IMG/VR virus record: IMGVR_UViG_3300037882_005071
Coordinates: 1 to 47,030 of that record
Reading direction: 5' to 3' (one strand)
Source of the DNA: a virus
DNA: 47,030 nucleotides
This document shows, piece after piece, positions 1 to 8,551 of this stretch (positions within the stretch are counted from its first letter, which is position 1; each line of letters starts with the position of its first letter). The position numbers were made by a program, and so were the translations under genes. The notes beneath the pieces were generated by a model. That model made no database searches, had not been told where the DNA came from, and saw only the letters and a program-made list of their open reading frames with translations.

Positions 1-80
1 CCGCCGACCACGCCGCTGACTCCGCCGACCACGCCGCTGACTCCGCCGACCACGCCGCTGACTCCGCCGACCACGCCGCC
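1..80. repeat. GC-rich tandem repeat inside the repeat-protein gene (left end)
   Basis: About four copies of a 21-bp unit built from ccgccgaccacgccgctgac. It encodes Trp-Ser-Ala-Glu-Ser-Ala-Ala on the minus strand and is far more GC-rich than its surroundings. A related array forms the right end of the window (46961-47030). Confidence 0.9.
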
Positions 81-559
81 AACTGGTCCCATTTATTGGT
101 TTTTATTTTATTGAGATGTAAAGAAACAATTTGATCAATAATTGCTTTAATTTCATCATTAGCGTATTGATAACAACCAAAATCAGGGTTTACAAGAATC
201 TCAATTTTAATTTTATTTTCTATATTATTGAGATCGACTCCCACGGGTATAGCTTGCCAAAAATCAGCGCCTGCCCATTTTTGACTCTCTTCATGGGGTA
301 AATTCTCAAAAATTGTATCAGCTAAATGTAGTAATGATTCAGGTATTTGCAGCTTCTTAGATAAATATAAATGTCTTTGGTCTTTGAATTCATCTTTAAG
401 TATTTCACATACTTCAAATTCAGCACATCCAATATTACACCCTTTATTGTTTTTATAATATTGACCTTTTACAAGTTTTTCTTGTTCTTTATCAGCTATC
501 ATTGCTGATACTAATTTATTTTTAATTTTTTCGTCGTTTTGGTATGATAATTCTGACAT
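1..559 (-). CDS. Ser/Ala/Trp/Glu-repeat protein, N-terminal part (gene crosses the ends of the window)
   Basis: The frame opens at ATG 559 (MSELSYQNDEKIKNK...) and stays open to the window edge. About 155 ordinary, charged residues are followed by a heptad-like repeat of the type WSAESAA encoded by the GC-rich tandem DNA repeat at 1-80. The same repeat phase resumes at the other end of the window and closes with a short tail, so the gene spans the artificial cut in a circular molecule. Proteins with long Ser-Ala-Trp/Glu repeats of this kind occur in phage and bacterial genomes without a known role. A promoter (TTGACA, 17 bp, TATTTT) lies at 608-636. The number of repeat units is unknown because the repeat is where the assembly broke. 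I do not assign a function. Confidence 0.75.
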   Translation of the reverse strand, partial: MSELSYQNDEKIKNKLVSAMIADKEQEKLVKGQYYKNNKGCNIGCAEFEVCEILKDEFKDQRHLYLSKKLQIPESLLHLADTIFENLPHEESQKWAGADFWQAIPVGVDLNNIENKIKIEILVNPDFGCYQYANDEIKAIIDQIVSLHLNKIKTNKWDQLAAWSAESAAWSAESAAWSAESAAWSA

Positions 560-589
560 ATTTGGTTGGTTTCAATTAGCTATTATTGG

Positions 590-605
590 CTATTATGCCT
601 AATAG
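590..605. promoter_or_regulatory. Palindrome, candidate operator
   Basis: CTATTA-TGCC-TAATAG is a perfect 6-bp inverted repeat that begins 3 bp downstream of the -10 box of the repeat-protein promoter, where a repressor would block start-site access. Sequence only; no regulator is identified. Confidence 0.35.
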
Positions 606-607
606 GA

Positions 608-636
608 AAAATACGAGAAAAGGTTTATTTTGTCAA
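608..636 (-). promoter_or_regulatory. Sigma70-type promoter for the repeat-protein gene
   Basis: On the minus strand TTGACA (636-631), a 17-bp spacer, then TATTTT (613-608). The start codon at 559 is about 40 bases downstream of the expected start point. Confidence 0.5.
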
Positions 637-674
637 GGTTGATTGGTAATAAGCGAAAATTTACTATTTTTCAC

Positions 675-703
675 TTGCACATTTGTTTTTTGTGTGATAA
701 ACT
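675..703 (+). promoter_or_regulatory. Sigma70-type promoter for a short plus-strand transcript
   Basis: TTGCAC (675-680), 17-bp spacer, TAAACT (698-703). It faces the hairpin terminator at 877-906, so it predicts an RNA of about 200 bases diverging from the repeat-protein gene. Confidence 0.5.
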
Positions 704-709
704 ATAGGT

Positions 710-906
710 GAGGGCTAGACAGTTTGTGGGTATATATATAATGGTAATCATTATTTTGTTTTTATTATTTTGTTTGTGATTTGGTGTTTGTTATGATTCA
801 TAAGAGGAAAAACGACCCGCCCCCTGCCCAGTGATGATCTTTGTATCATCTCGTCTAGCTCACTGCGTGTAGGTTAAACCGGCCATTCATTTGGCTGGTT
901 TTTTTT
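710..906 (+). ncRNA. Predicted short transcript with a possible toxin-like micro-ORF; rest of the 560-1211 gap
   Basis: The region between the promoter at 675-703 and the terminator at 877-906 has no normal gene. It holds ATG 739 reading MVIIILFLLFCL then stop, and in the next frame ATG 791 reading MIHKRKNDPPPAQ then stop. Joined by one frame change these would give a hydrophobic helix with a basic tail, the usual shape of type I toxins; unjoined they are just micro-ORFs. Downstream, about 828-864 can fold into a stem (AGTGATGAT pairing toward ATCATC and TCACT). The rest of 560-1211 contains only promoters, a GGGTAAT/ATTACCC hairpin at 943-969, a terminator at 1041-1058 and a doubtful 27-codon minus ORF starting near 1196. 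Confidence 0.35.
877..906 (+). terminator. Rho-independent terminator
   Basis: AACCGGCCA pairs with TGGCTGGTT (9 bp, one G-T) around a 6-base loop and is followed by a run of T. It ends the transcript predicted from 675-703. Confidence 0.75.
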
Positions 907-1029
907 GTTGACAAATATTTTAAATTTCTGGATAGTATGATTGGGTAATTTCACAGGAAGTTATTACCCCATACCGATTTATTTATTTTTAATTGGGATT
1001 GTATTGTTATAGTTTGAGAAGATAAAAAA

Positions 1030-1058
1030 TAACCAAAAAGCCCCTATTTTTATAGGGG
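1030..1058 (-). terminator. Terminator of the minus-strand virion operon
   Basis: CCCCTAT-TTTT-ATAGGGG stem at 1041-1058, followed on the minus strand by CTTTTTGG. It lies downstream of the last gene of the structural block (ends at 1212). Confidence 0.7.
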
Positions 1059-1211
1059 TATATGGTTTTTATACTGATATCTGTCTATTTTTCTACTTGA
1101 GGTGCAAAACCTCCTAAAATATCAATATTGTATCTTTTTGGGTATATTTACTCGAACAATTATTAAAAGCCTCTGAAAATCGCTTACACGAGGTCATTTT
1201 TCTGGCCAAAG

Positions 1212-1571
1212 CTAATCTGGTATCACACCAAGTGATTTTAGGTCACTTTCAAGTTCAGTTACCGATCGAGCAATGATATATGTGGCACCAAGTCTGCTCA
1301 ATTTATTTTGAGTAATTTTTTGGTCGGGTGACATTCGGCCAATTGGTGTTTTGACTTCCACTCCGATGTACTGCCCAGTGTTGGTCACAATCGAGATGTC
1401 TGGACAGCCTGGTTTACCAGTTTTAAAAAAACTTCCACGGGCGGTTGGCACCGCTCCAGATCCTGAACGGAAAAAATACAAGTCACCACGGTTTTCTAGG
1501 GCTTGTAAATAATTGATTATTCCACGTTGAATATCAATCTCTTTTACCTTTGGTAGTTTTTTTGAAGTCAT
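1212..1571 (-). CDS. VRR-NUC domain nuclease
   Basis: A 119-residue protein matching the stand-alone VRR-NUC fold of the PD-(D/E)XK nuclease superfamily. The core is visible in order: a basic start, FRSGSGAVPT, then FKTGKPGCPDISIV carrying the catalytic Asp, then IGVEVKT with the Glu-x-Lys pair, and a C-terminal L...GA.YIIARSV.EL helix-strand typical of the family. Phage VRR-NUC proteins are thought to cut branched or damaged DNA during replication or packaging. It is the last gene of the structural operon, overlapping the 3' end of a small membrane protein gene, and is followed by a terminator. The family assignment is strong; the exact substrate is not known. Confidence 0.85.
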   Translation of the reverse strand: MTSKKLPKVKEIDIQRGIINYLQALENRGDLYFFRSGSGAVPTARGSFFKTGKPGCPDISIVTNTGQYIGVEVKTPIGRMSPDQKITQNKLSRLGATYIIARSVTELESDLKSLGVIPD

Positions 1572-1740
1572 ATTTTTGGGTTAGTAATAAAGTGAGGTAA
1601 ATAATTATGGCTGTTGCTATAATTGAGCCGACTTGGCCAAAATAATAGTTGGCAATAAACTGGATGATTTGGGTTGAAAATACAAAACCAATCACAGCCA
1701 GAAAAATGAGAATTTGATTAAAAATATATTGATAGGTCAT
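1534..1740 (-). CDS. Small two-helix membrane protein (holin-like)
   Basis: The start at ATG 1740 (MTYQYIFNQILIFL) is preferred to an earlier in-frame codon because it falls right after the stop of the upstream tail gene. The 68-residue product has two hydrophobic segments, roughly residues 7-27 and 34-55, separated by a short turn, and a basic tail ending KKTTKGKRD. Length, two helices and a charged C terminus are what class II holins look like, but the amidase is 30 kb away, so a lysis role is uncertain. The gene overlaps the nuclease gene by 38 bases, so the two are probably co-translated. Confidence 0.65.
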   Translation of the reverse strand: MTYQYIFNQILIFLAVIGFVFSTQIIQFIANYYFGQVGSIIATAIIIYLTLLLTQKYDFKKTTKGKRD

Positions 1741-1741
1741 A

Positions 1742-3532
1742 TTAGTTAGTATAATTCGTTGGACCATTTCGAGCATAAGTCATTTCATCAGCCTGTCTTT
1801 GAAGCTCATAGAGACGACGCGCAACAAATGCTTGCCTATCTGATGCAACAATTTTAACTGAGTTGATATTGTAGGTTATTGATGTAATAACATTAAGAGA
1901 ATAGAGTGGGGAACCTGCGGCCACATTTAGGATTCTAAAAGTATCACCTGGTTTGATCGACTCAATATCATAGCCAAAACTTGAATAGTTGTTATCGATA
2001 ATCTCGATCTCGATTGTATTGAGTGGATTTTTGGCAACATCTATCTCACGCTGTGCATAATTATCTGCAGATGTAGTATTGGTAAATCTACTATCCTTTA
2101 TTTTTTTGACCCTTCGACCATATTTTGAAGCAGAAAGCGAGTCAGTGTATAGTTTACTAATTGAAGGAGAATTATCATTCCAAAATAACACAGAGTTTGT
2201 CATATCTAGGATTGATTTTGTCTGTTTTATACTCGTTATATTTTTACCAAAAGTGAAAAAATGTTTAGGAATTGTAGCTATTTGTTGGAAATAGAATATA
2301 TCAGAACTATCGATGTACCAATACCAGTCCGCATTGACTGTTTTCATGATTTGCTCGATGGCCGACAAGTAGGTTTCGGAAGAAAAAGCGTAGTTTCTCG
2401 TTGCTCCCATCAATTGAATTGAAGTGCTGGTATAGTTCAGTCTGCTGTATGGGTTATTCTCTCGATATTTATTGACAATATATTTGAATTCATTACCTGG
2501 ATCGATTCCAGAAATACCTAATTTAATTGTATTTCCTGATTTTAGAATATCATTATCGAGATTAAAAACTGAACCAATCACTCGGACCTCAACTTCCTCT
2601 TTGTCTGTCACAGATGATGAATATTCCTGAATTGTACCAGTATATATCTTGATGCCGTTTGGTGCATCTTTATCATATACATAATACTCAATCTCGTTAT
2701 TGAAATCAATCTCAGAACCCTCACCAAAATTATCAAATTTTCTAGGCACTTTTATTTTCAATTCTCCAGATCCAGCATTGATCGAACTGGAAAAGGACGA
2801 CACTGCATAGTCCGGATAAATTCCTTTGTACGTACGGTTGAAAATTGGTGGTAAGGTGTTTGTATCCCAAGTCGGGGCGGCATTTTGTAGAGCCCCGTGG
2901 AAAGCGTTTGAGGTGGTATCATTGATAGTAGTTCCTGTCCCTTCGTTGAATCTATAATATGCTTTGAGATCACTTTCAGTTCCAAGCAGTTTCTTGTTTT
3001 TGTTATCCAGAAGTTGCTGTGCAGTACGGACAGAATTCCAAATCCTTAGTTCAGATATTCTACCTTTCATGTAGTAAAAGCCAGTTGGGAACATTCCAAT
3101 CCAATAGTTCGAATTGGAAAAATTAGGGTTGGTCGCAGTCTTTGAACCAACTAAAATTCCATTCGAATATAGATACATTGTTGATACGCTTGGATCATAC
3201 ACTGCTGCAATATGCACCCATGAGTAGTAGTAATTTGCGGTCGTGACAAAGACCTCATCTGCAGTTCCTGTTCCAATATGAAACTTCACTGAGTTCCCAT
3301 TTTCCAATCTCATTACAAATGATTGAGTGGTATCCCCTGCACCAAAACCAAAGATTGAATAAACTCCACTTGTAGCGTTGACATTTACCCATGCCTCAAC
3401 AGTTATCGCAGCATTACCACTTATCCCAAGATTTGGAAGTGTGACTCGGTCGTCAACACCATCAAGAACCAAGGTGTTTTGGATATCAAGGTCATTTCTA
3501 TAGACTCGAGGAAGGATATTTTTAACCGCCAT
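1742..3532 (-). CDS. Tail tip/baseplate protein with N-terminal LamG domain
   Basis: A 596-residue tail protein. Residues about 15-205 form a LamG/concanavalin-like jelly roll (VTLPNLGISGNAAITVEAWVN, then YYSWVHIAAVYD, SELRIWNSVRTAQQL, LKAYYRFNEGTG), which normally binds sugars. The remainder (YPDYAVSSFSSSINAGSGELKIKVPRKFD...) resembles the minor tail proteins that follow the distal tail protein in siphophages, with strands and a late conserved DTFRILNV stretch before a helical tail. The arrangement suggests a baseplate hub that displays a carbohydrate-binding head. It lies 4 bases from the next tail gene. Host surface binding is inferred from the LamG domain and position. Confidence 0.75.
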   Translation of the reverse strand: MAVKNILPRVYRNDLDIQNTLVLDGVDDRVTLPNLGISGNAAITVEAWVNVNATSGVYSIFGFGAGDTTQSFVMRLENGNSVKFHIGTGTADEVFVTTANYYYSWVHIAAVYDPSVSTMYLYSNGILVGSKTATNPNFSNSNYWIGMFPTGFYYMKGRISELRIWNSVRTAQQLLDNKNKKLLGTESDLKAYYRFNEGTGTTINDTTSNAFHGALQNAAPTWDTNTLPPIFNRTYKGIYPDYAVSSFSSSINAGSGELKIKVPRKFDNFGEGSEIDFNNEIEYYVYDKDAPNGIKIYTGTIQEYSSSVTDKEEVEVRVIGSVFNLDNDILKSGNTIKLGISGIDPGNEFKYIVNKYRENNPYSRLNYTSTSIQLMGATRNYAFSSETYLSAIEQIMKTVNADWYWYIDSSDIFYFQQIATIPKHFFTFGKNITSIKQTKSILDMTNSVLFWNDNSPSISKLYTDSLSASKYGRRVKKIKDSRFTNTTSADNYAQREIDVAKNPLNTIEIEIIDNNYSSFGYDIESIKPGDTFRILNVAAGSPLYSLNVITSITYNINSVKIVASDRQAFVARRLYELQRQADEMTYARNGPTNYTN

Positions 3533-3536
3533 AGGT

Positions 3537-5285
3537 TTAAGAAAATAGTGGTTTATAACTTGCCGAAAAATCGATATTTGTTGCTGGGGTTGGCTCTGTA
3601 GTCACCGAGAAAGTGAAGTCACCAGTCACTGCAGACCAGGATCCACCTGAATAGGATTTGGCCGACCCGCTGGCATAAGGACCTGTTGAGTTACGTTTCC
3701 AAGACGTTCCATTTGAAGCATCTGGAAGTAAGACTATCCAGTAGGTTGTCCCAGCTGTGACAGTATACGGAGTAAATCCTGTCAAGGTTGGGCTATCCAC
3801 CTGATAGTCAAGTATCGAAATAAAAGTCCCAGACGTCAAATTTGTCCCAGATGGACTTCCTGCTGAGTCAGCTTGGAGCGCTAAAGTCTGCACTGCGGCA
3901 CCAGGGCTTGCACCCCGGATTGTAATTTTTATATCAACTATCGATCCACTGATTGGTGCAATAAATGACTGAGCCAGACGAATTGGTGCAAATACTGCAG
4001 ACCCGTCTGTATAGGTTTCAGAATCGTATGCTGTGTATGCTAACACATTATTACTTGATTGTACCACATCTACTTTTAGTCGATTGAATCCAGGTTTAAA
4101 AATTGGTAAAAATCCGTCCCAAATCTGTACATGTCCGTTTTTAGTTATGTTCAGGGTCTGGGTATCGACTGTGACGATGTCGCCAGGCGCCCATGTGTTT
4201 GAGAATATGACTGACTGATTGTTATTTAGATTAGTGATCCTGAGTTGATTGAGATTGGTTATTGTATTTAGCTTCAAAGAATACGTAGGATACTGATCTC
4301 GTGATCCATTCAGCGTGAATGTCTGAGTGTTGGATAATGTAGTTATCCCGGTCTGATTGAATAGTTGAATTGGATGAGTGGCTTCACCATAACCTGTCTC
4401 ATTTAATAGATTGACTGAATATCTCAAATGATTGACTTGGAAGCTATGCAGGCGAGAAACTTGGACCTGATTTCGCCGTCGACATTGATAGTTTTTGACT
4501 TTGCTTTCGTTCACCCAAAGCAGACCTCCAAAGTTACAGTTCGATATATCAACCGCACTTGCAGAGTAGTTTATTCGGACGAATACATAAGTCATCGATG
4601 CTGTATTTGGAGATCCAGTGATTGTCATACCAGACCAAGGGGTTGAAAAATAGTTCCACCCGTAATCAATTGGTTTGGCCTCATAGTTTTTCGTTAGGGT
4701 TGCTGAATAATAGTTACCGCTTGAGCTCCCTACCCTTACTTCTACACTGGTTACGTACAAAGTATCTGGGATATTAAGTGCAAATTCTATATTTCCTGTG
4801 AGTGCTAGGGACGATAAATTGACTGCAGCGACAGTTCGGGTATACGTTGCATAATTATTCACACTTGTTGCCACAACCACGTTGAATTTTGTTGAGGTTT
4901 TGAAAAATTGGAACTCATCAGTATCACTTGCCAACCCTGTTGCATCGTCGGATAATGTAACTCCAGTTGTATTTTTAGCATCATCAATAAATTGGTATGC
5001 TAGATCGGGAACAATTCTCAAATATTTTGGGCCATCGTTTTGATAGAGTCTATTGAGGCGATCAGTAAGACTGACGATATTATCTTTTGATGAATCATAC
5101 CCTACACTCCCTTGCAGGGAAATTTGTTTACTCTGCGGTCGCTCATTGACAACAACGGATCCACCTCTGGCGATTGGGAGTTCTTGGAGATCGATTGGGT
5201 TAGCACCCCTACTATCTTCATCACCGATTCCATAGTGTTCGTTGGTTATTACATTATTTCCAAATAATAGAAGGTAATTAAGCAT
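3537..5285 (-). CDS. Distal tail protein (Dit-like) with C-terminal carbohydrate-binding-type domain
   Basis: A 582-residue product. The first 100 residues (NEHYGIGDEDSRGANPIDLQ, then GSVVVNERPQSKQISLQGSVG and LYQNDGPKYLRIVPD) follow the pattern of phage distal tail proteins that cap the tail tube. The middle is rich in beta strands. Residues about 425-565 (RLAQSFIAPISGSIVDIKI ... TAGTTYWIVLLPDASNG) resemble the choice-of-anchor or carbohydrate-binding type jelly rolls seen on surface proteins. Position between tape measure and baseplate protein fits Dit exactly. It is much longer than a minimal Dit (about 250 residues), so an evolved Dit with added binding modules is the best reading. Confidence 0.75.
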   Translation of the reverse strand: MLNYLLLFGNNVITNEHYGIGDEDSRGANPIDLQELPIARGGSVVVNERPQSKQISLQGSVGYDSSKDNIVSLTDRLNRLYQNDGPKYLRIVPDLAYQFIDDAKNTTGVTLSDDATGLASDTDEFQFFKTSTKFNVVVATSVNNYATYTRTVAAVNLSSLALTGNIEFALNIPDTLYVTSVEVRVGSSSGNYYSATLTKNYEAKPIDYGWNYFSTPWSGMTITGSPNTASMTYVFVRINYSASAVDISNCNFGGLLWVNESKVKNYQCRRRNQVQVSRLHSFQVNHLRYSVNLLNETGYGEATHPIQLFNQTGITTLSNTQTFTLNGSRDQYPTYSLKLNTITNLNQLRITNLNNNQSVIFSNTWAPGDIVTVDTQTLNITKNGHVQIWDGFLPIFKPGFNRLKVDVVQSSNNVLAYTAYDSETYTDGSAVFAPIRLAQSFIAPISGSIVDIKITIRGASPGAAVQTLALQADSAGSPSGTNLTSGTFISILDYQVDSPTLTGFTPYTVTAGTTYWIVLLPDASNGTSWKRNSTGPYASGSAKSYSGGSWSAVTGDFTFSVTTEPTPATNIDFSASYKPLFS

Positions 5286-5294
5286 AAAATATTT

Positions 5295-7868
5295 TTAGAA
5301 TCCTGGGCTTGTATAAGCAGTTTGATTTTGTTGGCCAAGTTTCTGAATGATCAGGTCTACAATTAGCTGGATCACTGAGTCATCTACTCCTTGCACTCCA
5401 TTTATCACAATCGCACCTCGTTCAATTGTTACTGATTTATTATTACTGACGCTATTTGACTGCCCTGCTGTTGACTGCGCGGCATTAATAGAGGTTTGGG
5501 CAATATTCTCGCTCGATTGAGCAAGCATTGGTGTGGTCTTATCGATACCTCCAGCCATTCCCAGTACCATATTTACACCCATCTCTGCGAAAACTCGCGA
5601 TGGGGAGCGGATTCCAAGTAGGTTTTTGGCTTTATCTATCGCCTCTTGCACTGGTTTAGAAACCGCTTGAATAAGGCTACCTGCCATACTCGAAACTCCA
5701 TCTATCAACCCTTGGAGAAGGTTTTTACCGGTCTCTATCAAACTAAAAGTTCCAAATAAATTCACAACCCCATCCCATAAAGCCCTGAATGGAGCTAAGA
5801 ATATACTCAAATATCCCCAGACAAATTTTATAAACCCTCCGATAATTTGGATTATCCCCTGAAAGGCGAGGTTCCAGTTTCCAGTAAATACTCCGACTAT
5901 AAAGTTTATAATACCCGTAAGTATTGTAATAATTCCAGATAACATCCAGCCGAATGCTGCTATTAATTGGACTATCAAAGTCCCTAGATACATGAAAACT
6001 GGAAATAGAGCTGTTGCTATTGTCACCGCTACTGCTAAGACTATCTGAATGATTGGTTGCAATGCGTTAAATAATTCGATTAATGAACCCCATATACTTA
6101 AGATGATTGGATAGAGTTGTTGGAAAGCATAAATCCCTAACTGTAATGCTCCGAACAAATATACCCCTATTATACCTGCTATTACAATCACAAATGGTAT
6201 TAGATTTTGGACCGCACCACTGACAGCTTCAAAAGTTTGTTTGAAAAGTGAGAACTCTTGGGTTTTGGAAAAAGTAGTCCAAATATCCTGTATTTTCTCT
6301 TTGAACTCATTAAATTTAATTATCAATGGATCAATTACCGACTCTTTAAGCTCATTGAATTTACCTTTTATAAAATCTATGATTTGGGCTTGATTTACCC
6401 AGGCAAGATAGACCCCTCCAATTATTGCAGCTAGTATAATAAATGGTGCTGCAGCAAGTAATACGTTGATGGCAAGAAGCCCCATTGCACCCGCTAATAT
6501 AGCAACTCCTGCACCCGCAAATCCTACAAATAAAGCGTTTAGCTGGTCGGTATGCTCTCTAAAATATGTAAATACTATTTTTCCAATGGTATGCATACGC
6601 TGTAATGCATCGGCCACCATAGCTGTTTTACCACTCAATTGATCCATTGGTACAGCTCCATCGATAAGGATACCATAGAACATTTTAAATTTATCGATTG
6701 TACCTTGAATATCTAAATTAAGTAAAAACTCTGAGAACTCTTCAGCATAAGGGGCAAGTCGATTTGCAATTTTATCTCCCAGTATTTGTGATAATACCTG
6801 TAACTGACTCTGTACTTTTCTAATTATAAATCCAAATAAATTAATTCCCTGTGTTTGCTCTCTAAATGCTGCATCTGTTGCCCCTGCTGCAGCACCCATC
6901 TGCATTAATTTATTTTTATAATCCTCAGCCTGTGGACCTGCGAGTCCGAGTGCTAATATTTGACCTTCTATAGATCCTATAAAATTTTGCAAAGGCTGAT
7001 TAGTCTTTTTAGCTTCATCAACTAGTTTTTTTATTGACCCCTGCAATCCTAACGACTTGATCATGGCTTCACCATTTGCAAAGCCTAATTTTTTCATCAG
7101 GTCTGCTGTGTTTTTACTCGGTGCCATTACAGACTGCAAAGCTCCAGCGAGTTGAGTTGATACCTCAGCCGCGCCACCTGTAACTCCGGTCATAGTTGCC
7201 ATTACGGCAAATAGCTCCTCTTGACTTCCACCAAGGGATTTCATGAGAGGAGTTACCCTACCAACACTTGCTGCAAGCTCTGGGAAGGTTGTTTGACCTA
7301 GTCGAACTGTCATTAAGGCAAGGTCGCTGGCTTTCTGCACTGCGACTGCGGAGGTATCGCCGTATGCCTTTGTGACTGCGGAAGTAAGGTTGATTGCATC
7401 AGTAGTTGAGGCAAGACCTGCCATTGCCGATTTAGCATTTATCTCGAGAATTTTGGCACTGTCTGCAGTGTCGCCAAAGGCAGATATTACCTGGTATAAT
7501 CCTTGAGAGATATCGTCTGTTGATTTACCGGTTACGATCGCAATATTTTGTACCGATTTTTTAAGCTCTTCCACGCGCGCGGTTGCACCTGGCATAAGAG
7601 AGGCTACATTAGCCATCTGTTCGTTGAACTTGATACTTGCCATTGTCGAGGCTCCCATCACCCCGATCAACGCAACAACACCAGCAATAAAACTGGTCTT
7701 GAGTACATCAGCGACTTTTGTCACTGTACCATTTAAGGCATCGAGCCCCTGCTCTTTAAGTGAAATTAAACTTTTCTTAAACTTATCAACGTCACCAGAA
7801 GCCTCACTCAAAACTGGCGAGAGTTGGTTTTTGGCCGTTATTAGTAAGTTGAGTTGCTCTTGAGACAC
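5295..7868 (-). CDS. Tail tape measure protein
   Basis: An 857-residue protein with the TP901-type tape measure core near the N terminus (ASIKFNEQMANVASLMPGA, KSTDDISQGLYQVISAFGD, AITKAYGDTS-like motif), long helical stretches, several strongly hydrophobic segments between about 440 and 680, and a C-terminal IRSPSRVFAEMG motif common in these proteins. Tape measures set tail length; with roughly 0.15 nm per residue the tail would be about 130 nm, a known rule of thumb. It directly follows the frameshifted tail chaperone gene, the usual siphophage order. The call is secure. Confidence 0.93.
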   Translation of the reverse strand: MSQEQLNLLITAKNQLSPVLSEASGDVDKFKKSLISLKEQGLDALNGTVTKVADVLKTSFIAGVVALIGVMGASTMASIKFNEQMANVASLMPGATARVEELKKSVQNIAIVTGKSTDDISQGLYQVISAFGDTADSAKILEINAKSAMAGLASTTDAINLTSAVTKAYGDTSAVAVQKASDLALMTVRLGQTTFPELAASVGRVTPLMKSLGGSQEELFAVMATMTGVTGGAAEVSTQLAGALQSVMAPSKNTADLMKKLGFANGEAMIKSLGLQGSIKKLVDEAKKTNQPLQNFIGSIEGQILALGLAGPQAEDYKNKLMQMGAAAGATDAAFREQTQGINLFGFIIRKVQSQLQVLSQILGDKIANRLAPYAEEFSEFLLNLDIQGTIDKFKMFYGILIDGAVPMDQLSGKTAMVADALQRMHTIGKIVFTYFREHTDQLNALFVGFAGAGVAILAGAMGLLAINVLLAAAPFIILAAIIGGVYLAWVNQAQIIDFIKGKFNELKESVIDPLIIKFNEFKEKIQDIWTTFSKTQEFSLFKQTFEAVSGAVQNLIPFVIVIAGIIGVYLFGALQLGIYAFQQLYPIILSIWGSLIELFNALQPIIQIVLAVAVTIATALFPVFMYLGTLIVQLIAAFGWMLSGIITILTGIINFIVGVFTGNWNLAFQGIIQIIGGFIKFVWGYLSIFLAPFRALWDGVVNLFGTFSLIETGKNLLQGLIDGVSSMAGSLIQAVSKPVQEAIDKAKNLLGIRSPSRVFAEMGVNMVLGMAGGIDKTTPMLAQSSENIAQTSINAAQSTAGQSNSVSNNKSVTIERGAIVINGVQGVDDSVIQLIVDLIIQKLGQQNQTAYTSPGF

Positions 7869-7874
7869 TTTTGA

Positions 7875-8165
7875 CTATTTTGGTTTATTTTCTGCAGCTT
7901 TTCTGGCTCGTTCTTGGCCTTCAGCCTGTGCTGAAATAAAGTCTTGGAGTCTACCGATTATGTAAAAAGGTGTCCCTTTCTGTTTTTTACCAACGAATTC
8001 ATTCCATGACTGGCCGCCGAATTTTTCACTCCAAAGTATCACAAGGTTGTAGTCGCGAGGAGTGGGTCCTTTGCCATTTTTATTCGCAATGACCACCTGT
8101 TCCCACTCTTCATCAGTAATGAAACCTAACCCTTGACTACCTCGTCTTTGAAGGCGGCTTCGACT
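7875..8165 (-). CDS. Tail assembly chaperone, T-part reached by -1 frameshift
   Basis: This frame is open without a stop from the A7 slippery site (8171-8165) to 7875. Read through the shift it extends the upstream protein by 96 residues (SRSRLQRRGSQGLGFITDEE... to ...RKAAENKPK), giving a fused product of about 217 residues. An independent start at GTG 8096 would cut off the conserved-looking GFITDEEWEQV segment, so the fusion is the better model. In lambda and most siphophages the long form (gpGT) bridges the tape measure and tube subunits. The sequence WSEKFGGQSWNEFVG with an upstream acidic helix is ordinary for such T domains. Confidence 0.8.
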   Translation of the reverse strand, partial: SRSRLQRRGSQGLGFITDEEWEQVVIANKNGKGPTPRDYNLVILWSEKFGGQSWNEFVGKKQKGTPFYIIGRLQDFISAQAEGQERARKAAENKPK

Positions 8166-8527
8166 TTTTTTAGGACACCTGAATTTTTGATTGGAATATA
8201 AAGATTTGCTACTTCTTCAGCACCTAGTTTGCCGAATTTTACTTCTTCAGCACCTTCCCAATAAAATTTAATGAGCCAGATTTTTTGCTCTCGTAATCCT
8301 GCAGCTGAATTACTCATATCTATCTCGATATCGTTTTTTTCATTTAATCCACCTTTGACTTTAGAACCTAAGTCCTGCCAAGTGCAGTAGTCATCCCATA
8401 GGATTTCTCTGTTAGGGTTGAAAGTTAAGATTGCACCATTTGATAATTTTACCTCTGTTGCTTTATTTTGTTCAACTACGTGAGTTGTAATTTCTTGATT
8501 TTGATTTGTTAAGATTTCGTCTTGCAT
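8126..8527 (-). CDS. Tail assembly chaperone, short form (gpG-like)
   Basis: A 133-residue protein beginning MQDEILTNQNQEITTHVVEQ and ending ...AAFKDEVVKG. It sits between the major tail protein and the tape measure, the fixed location of gpG-type chaperones, and its 3' part contains CTA AAA AAA GTC in frame, a canonical heptamer for -1 slippage. It keeps the tape measure soluble until the tube forms around it, by analogy with lambda gpG. The two products share the first 121 residues. Confidence 0.85.
   Translation of the reverse strand: MQDEILTNQNQEITTHVVEQNKATEVKLSNGAILTFNPNREILWDDYCTWQDLGSKVKGGLNEKNDIEIDMSNSAAGLREQKIWLIKFYWEGAEEVKFGKLGAEEVANLYIPIKNSGVLKKVEAAFKDEVVKG
8165..8171 (-). promoter_or_regulatory. 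Programmed -1 frameshift site A AAA AAA
   Basis: The minus-strand heptamer lies in frame (A AAA AAA after C-T of a CTA codon) 14 codons before the 0-frame stop. Both frames were followed codon by codon: the -1 frame has no stop until 7875. Confidence 0.85.
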
Positions 8528-8551
8528 AAATTATTTATATATGTTATAATA

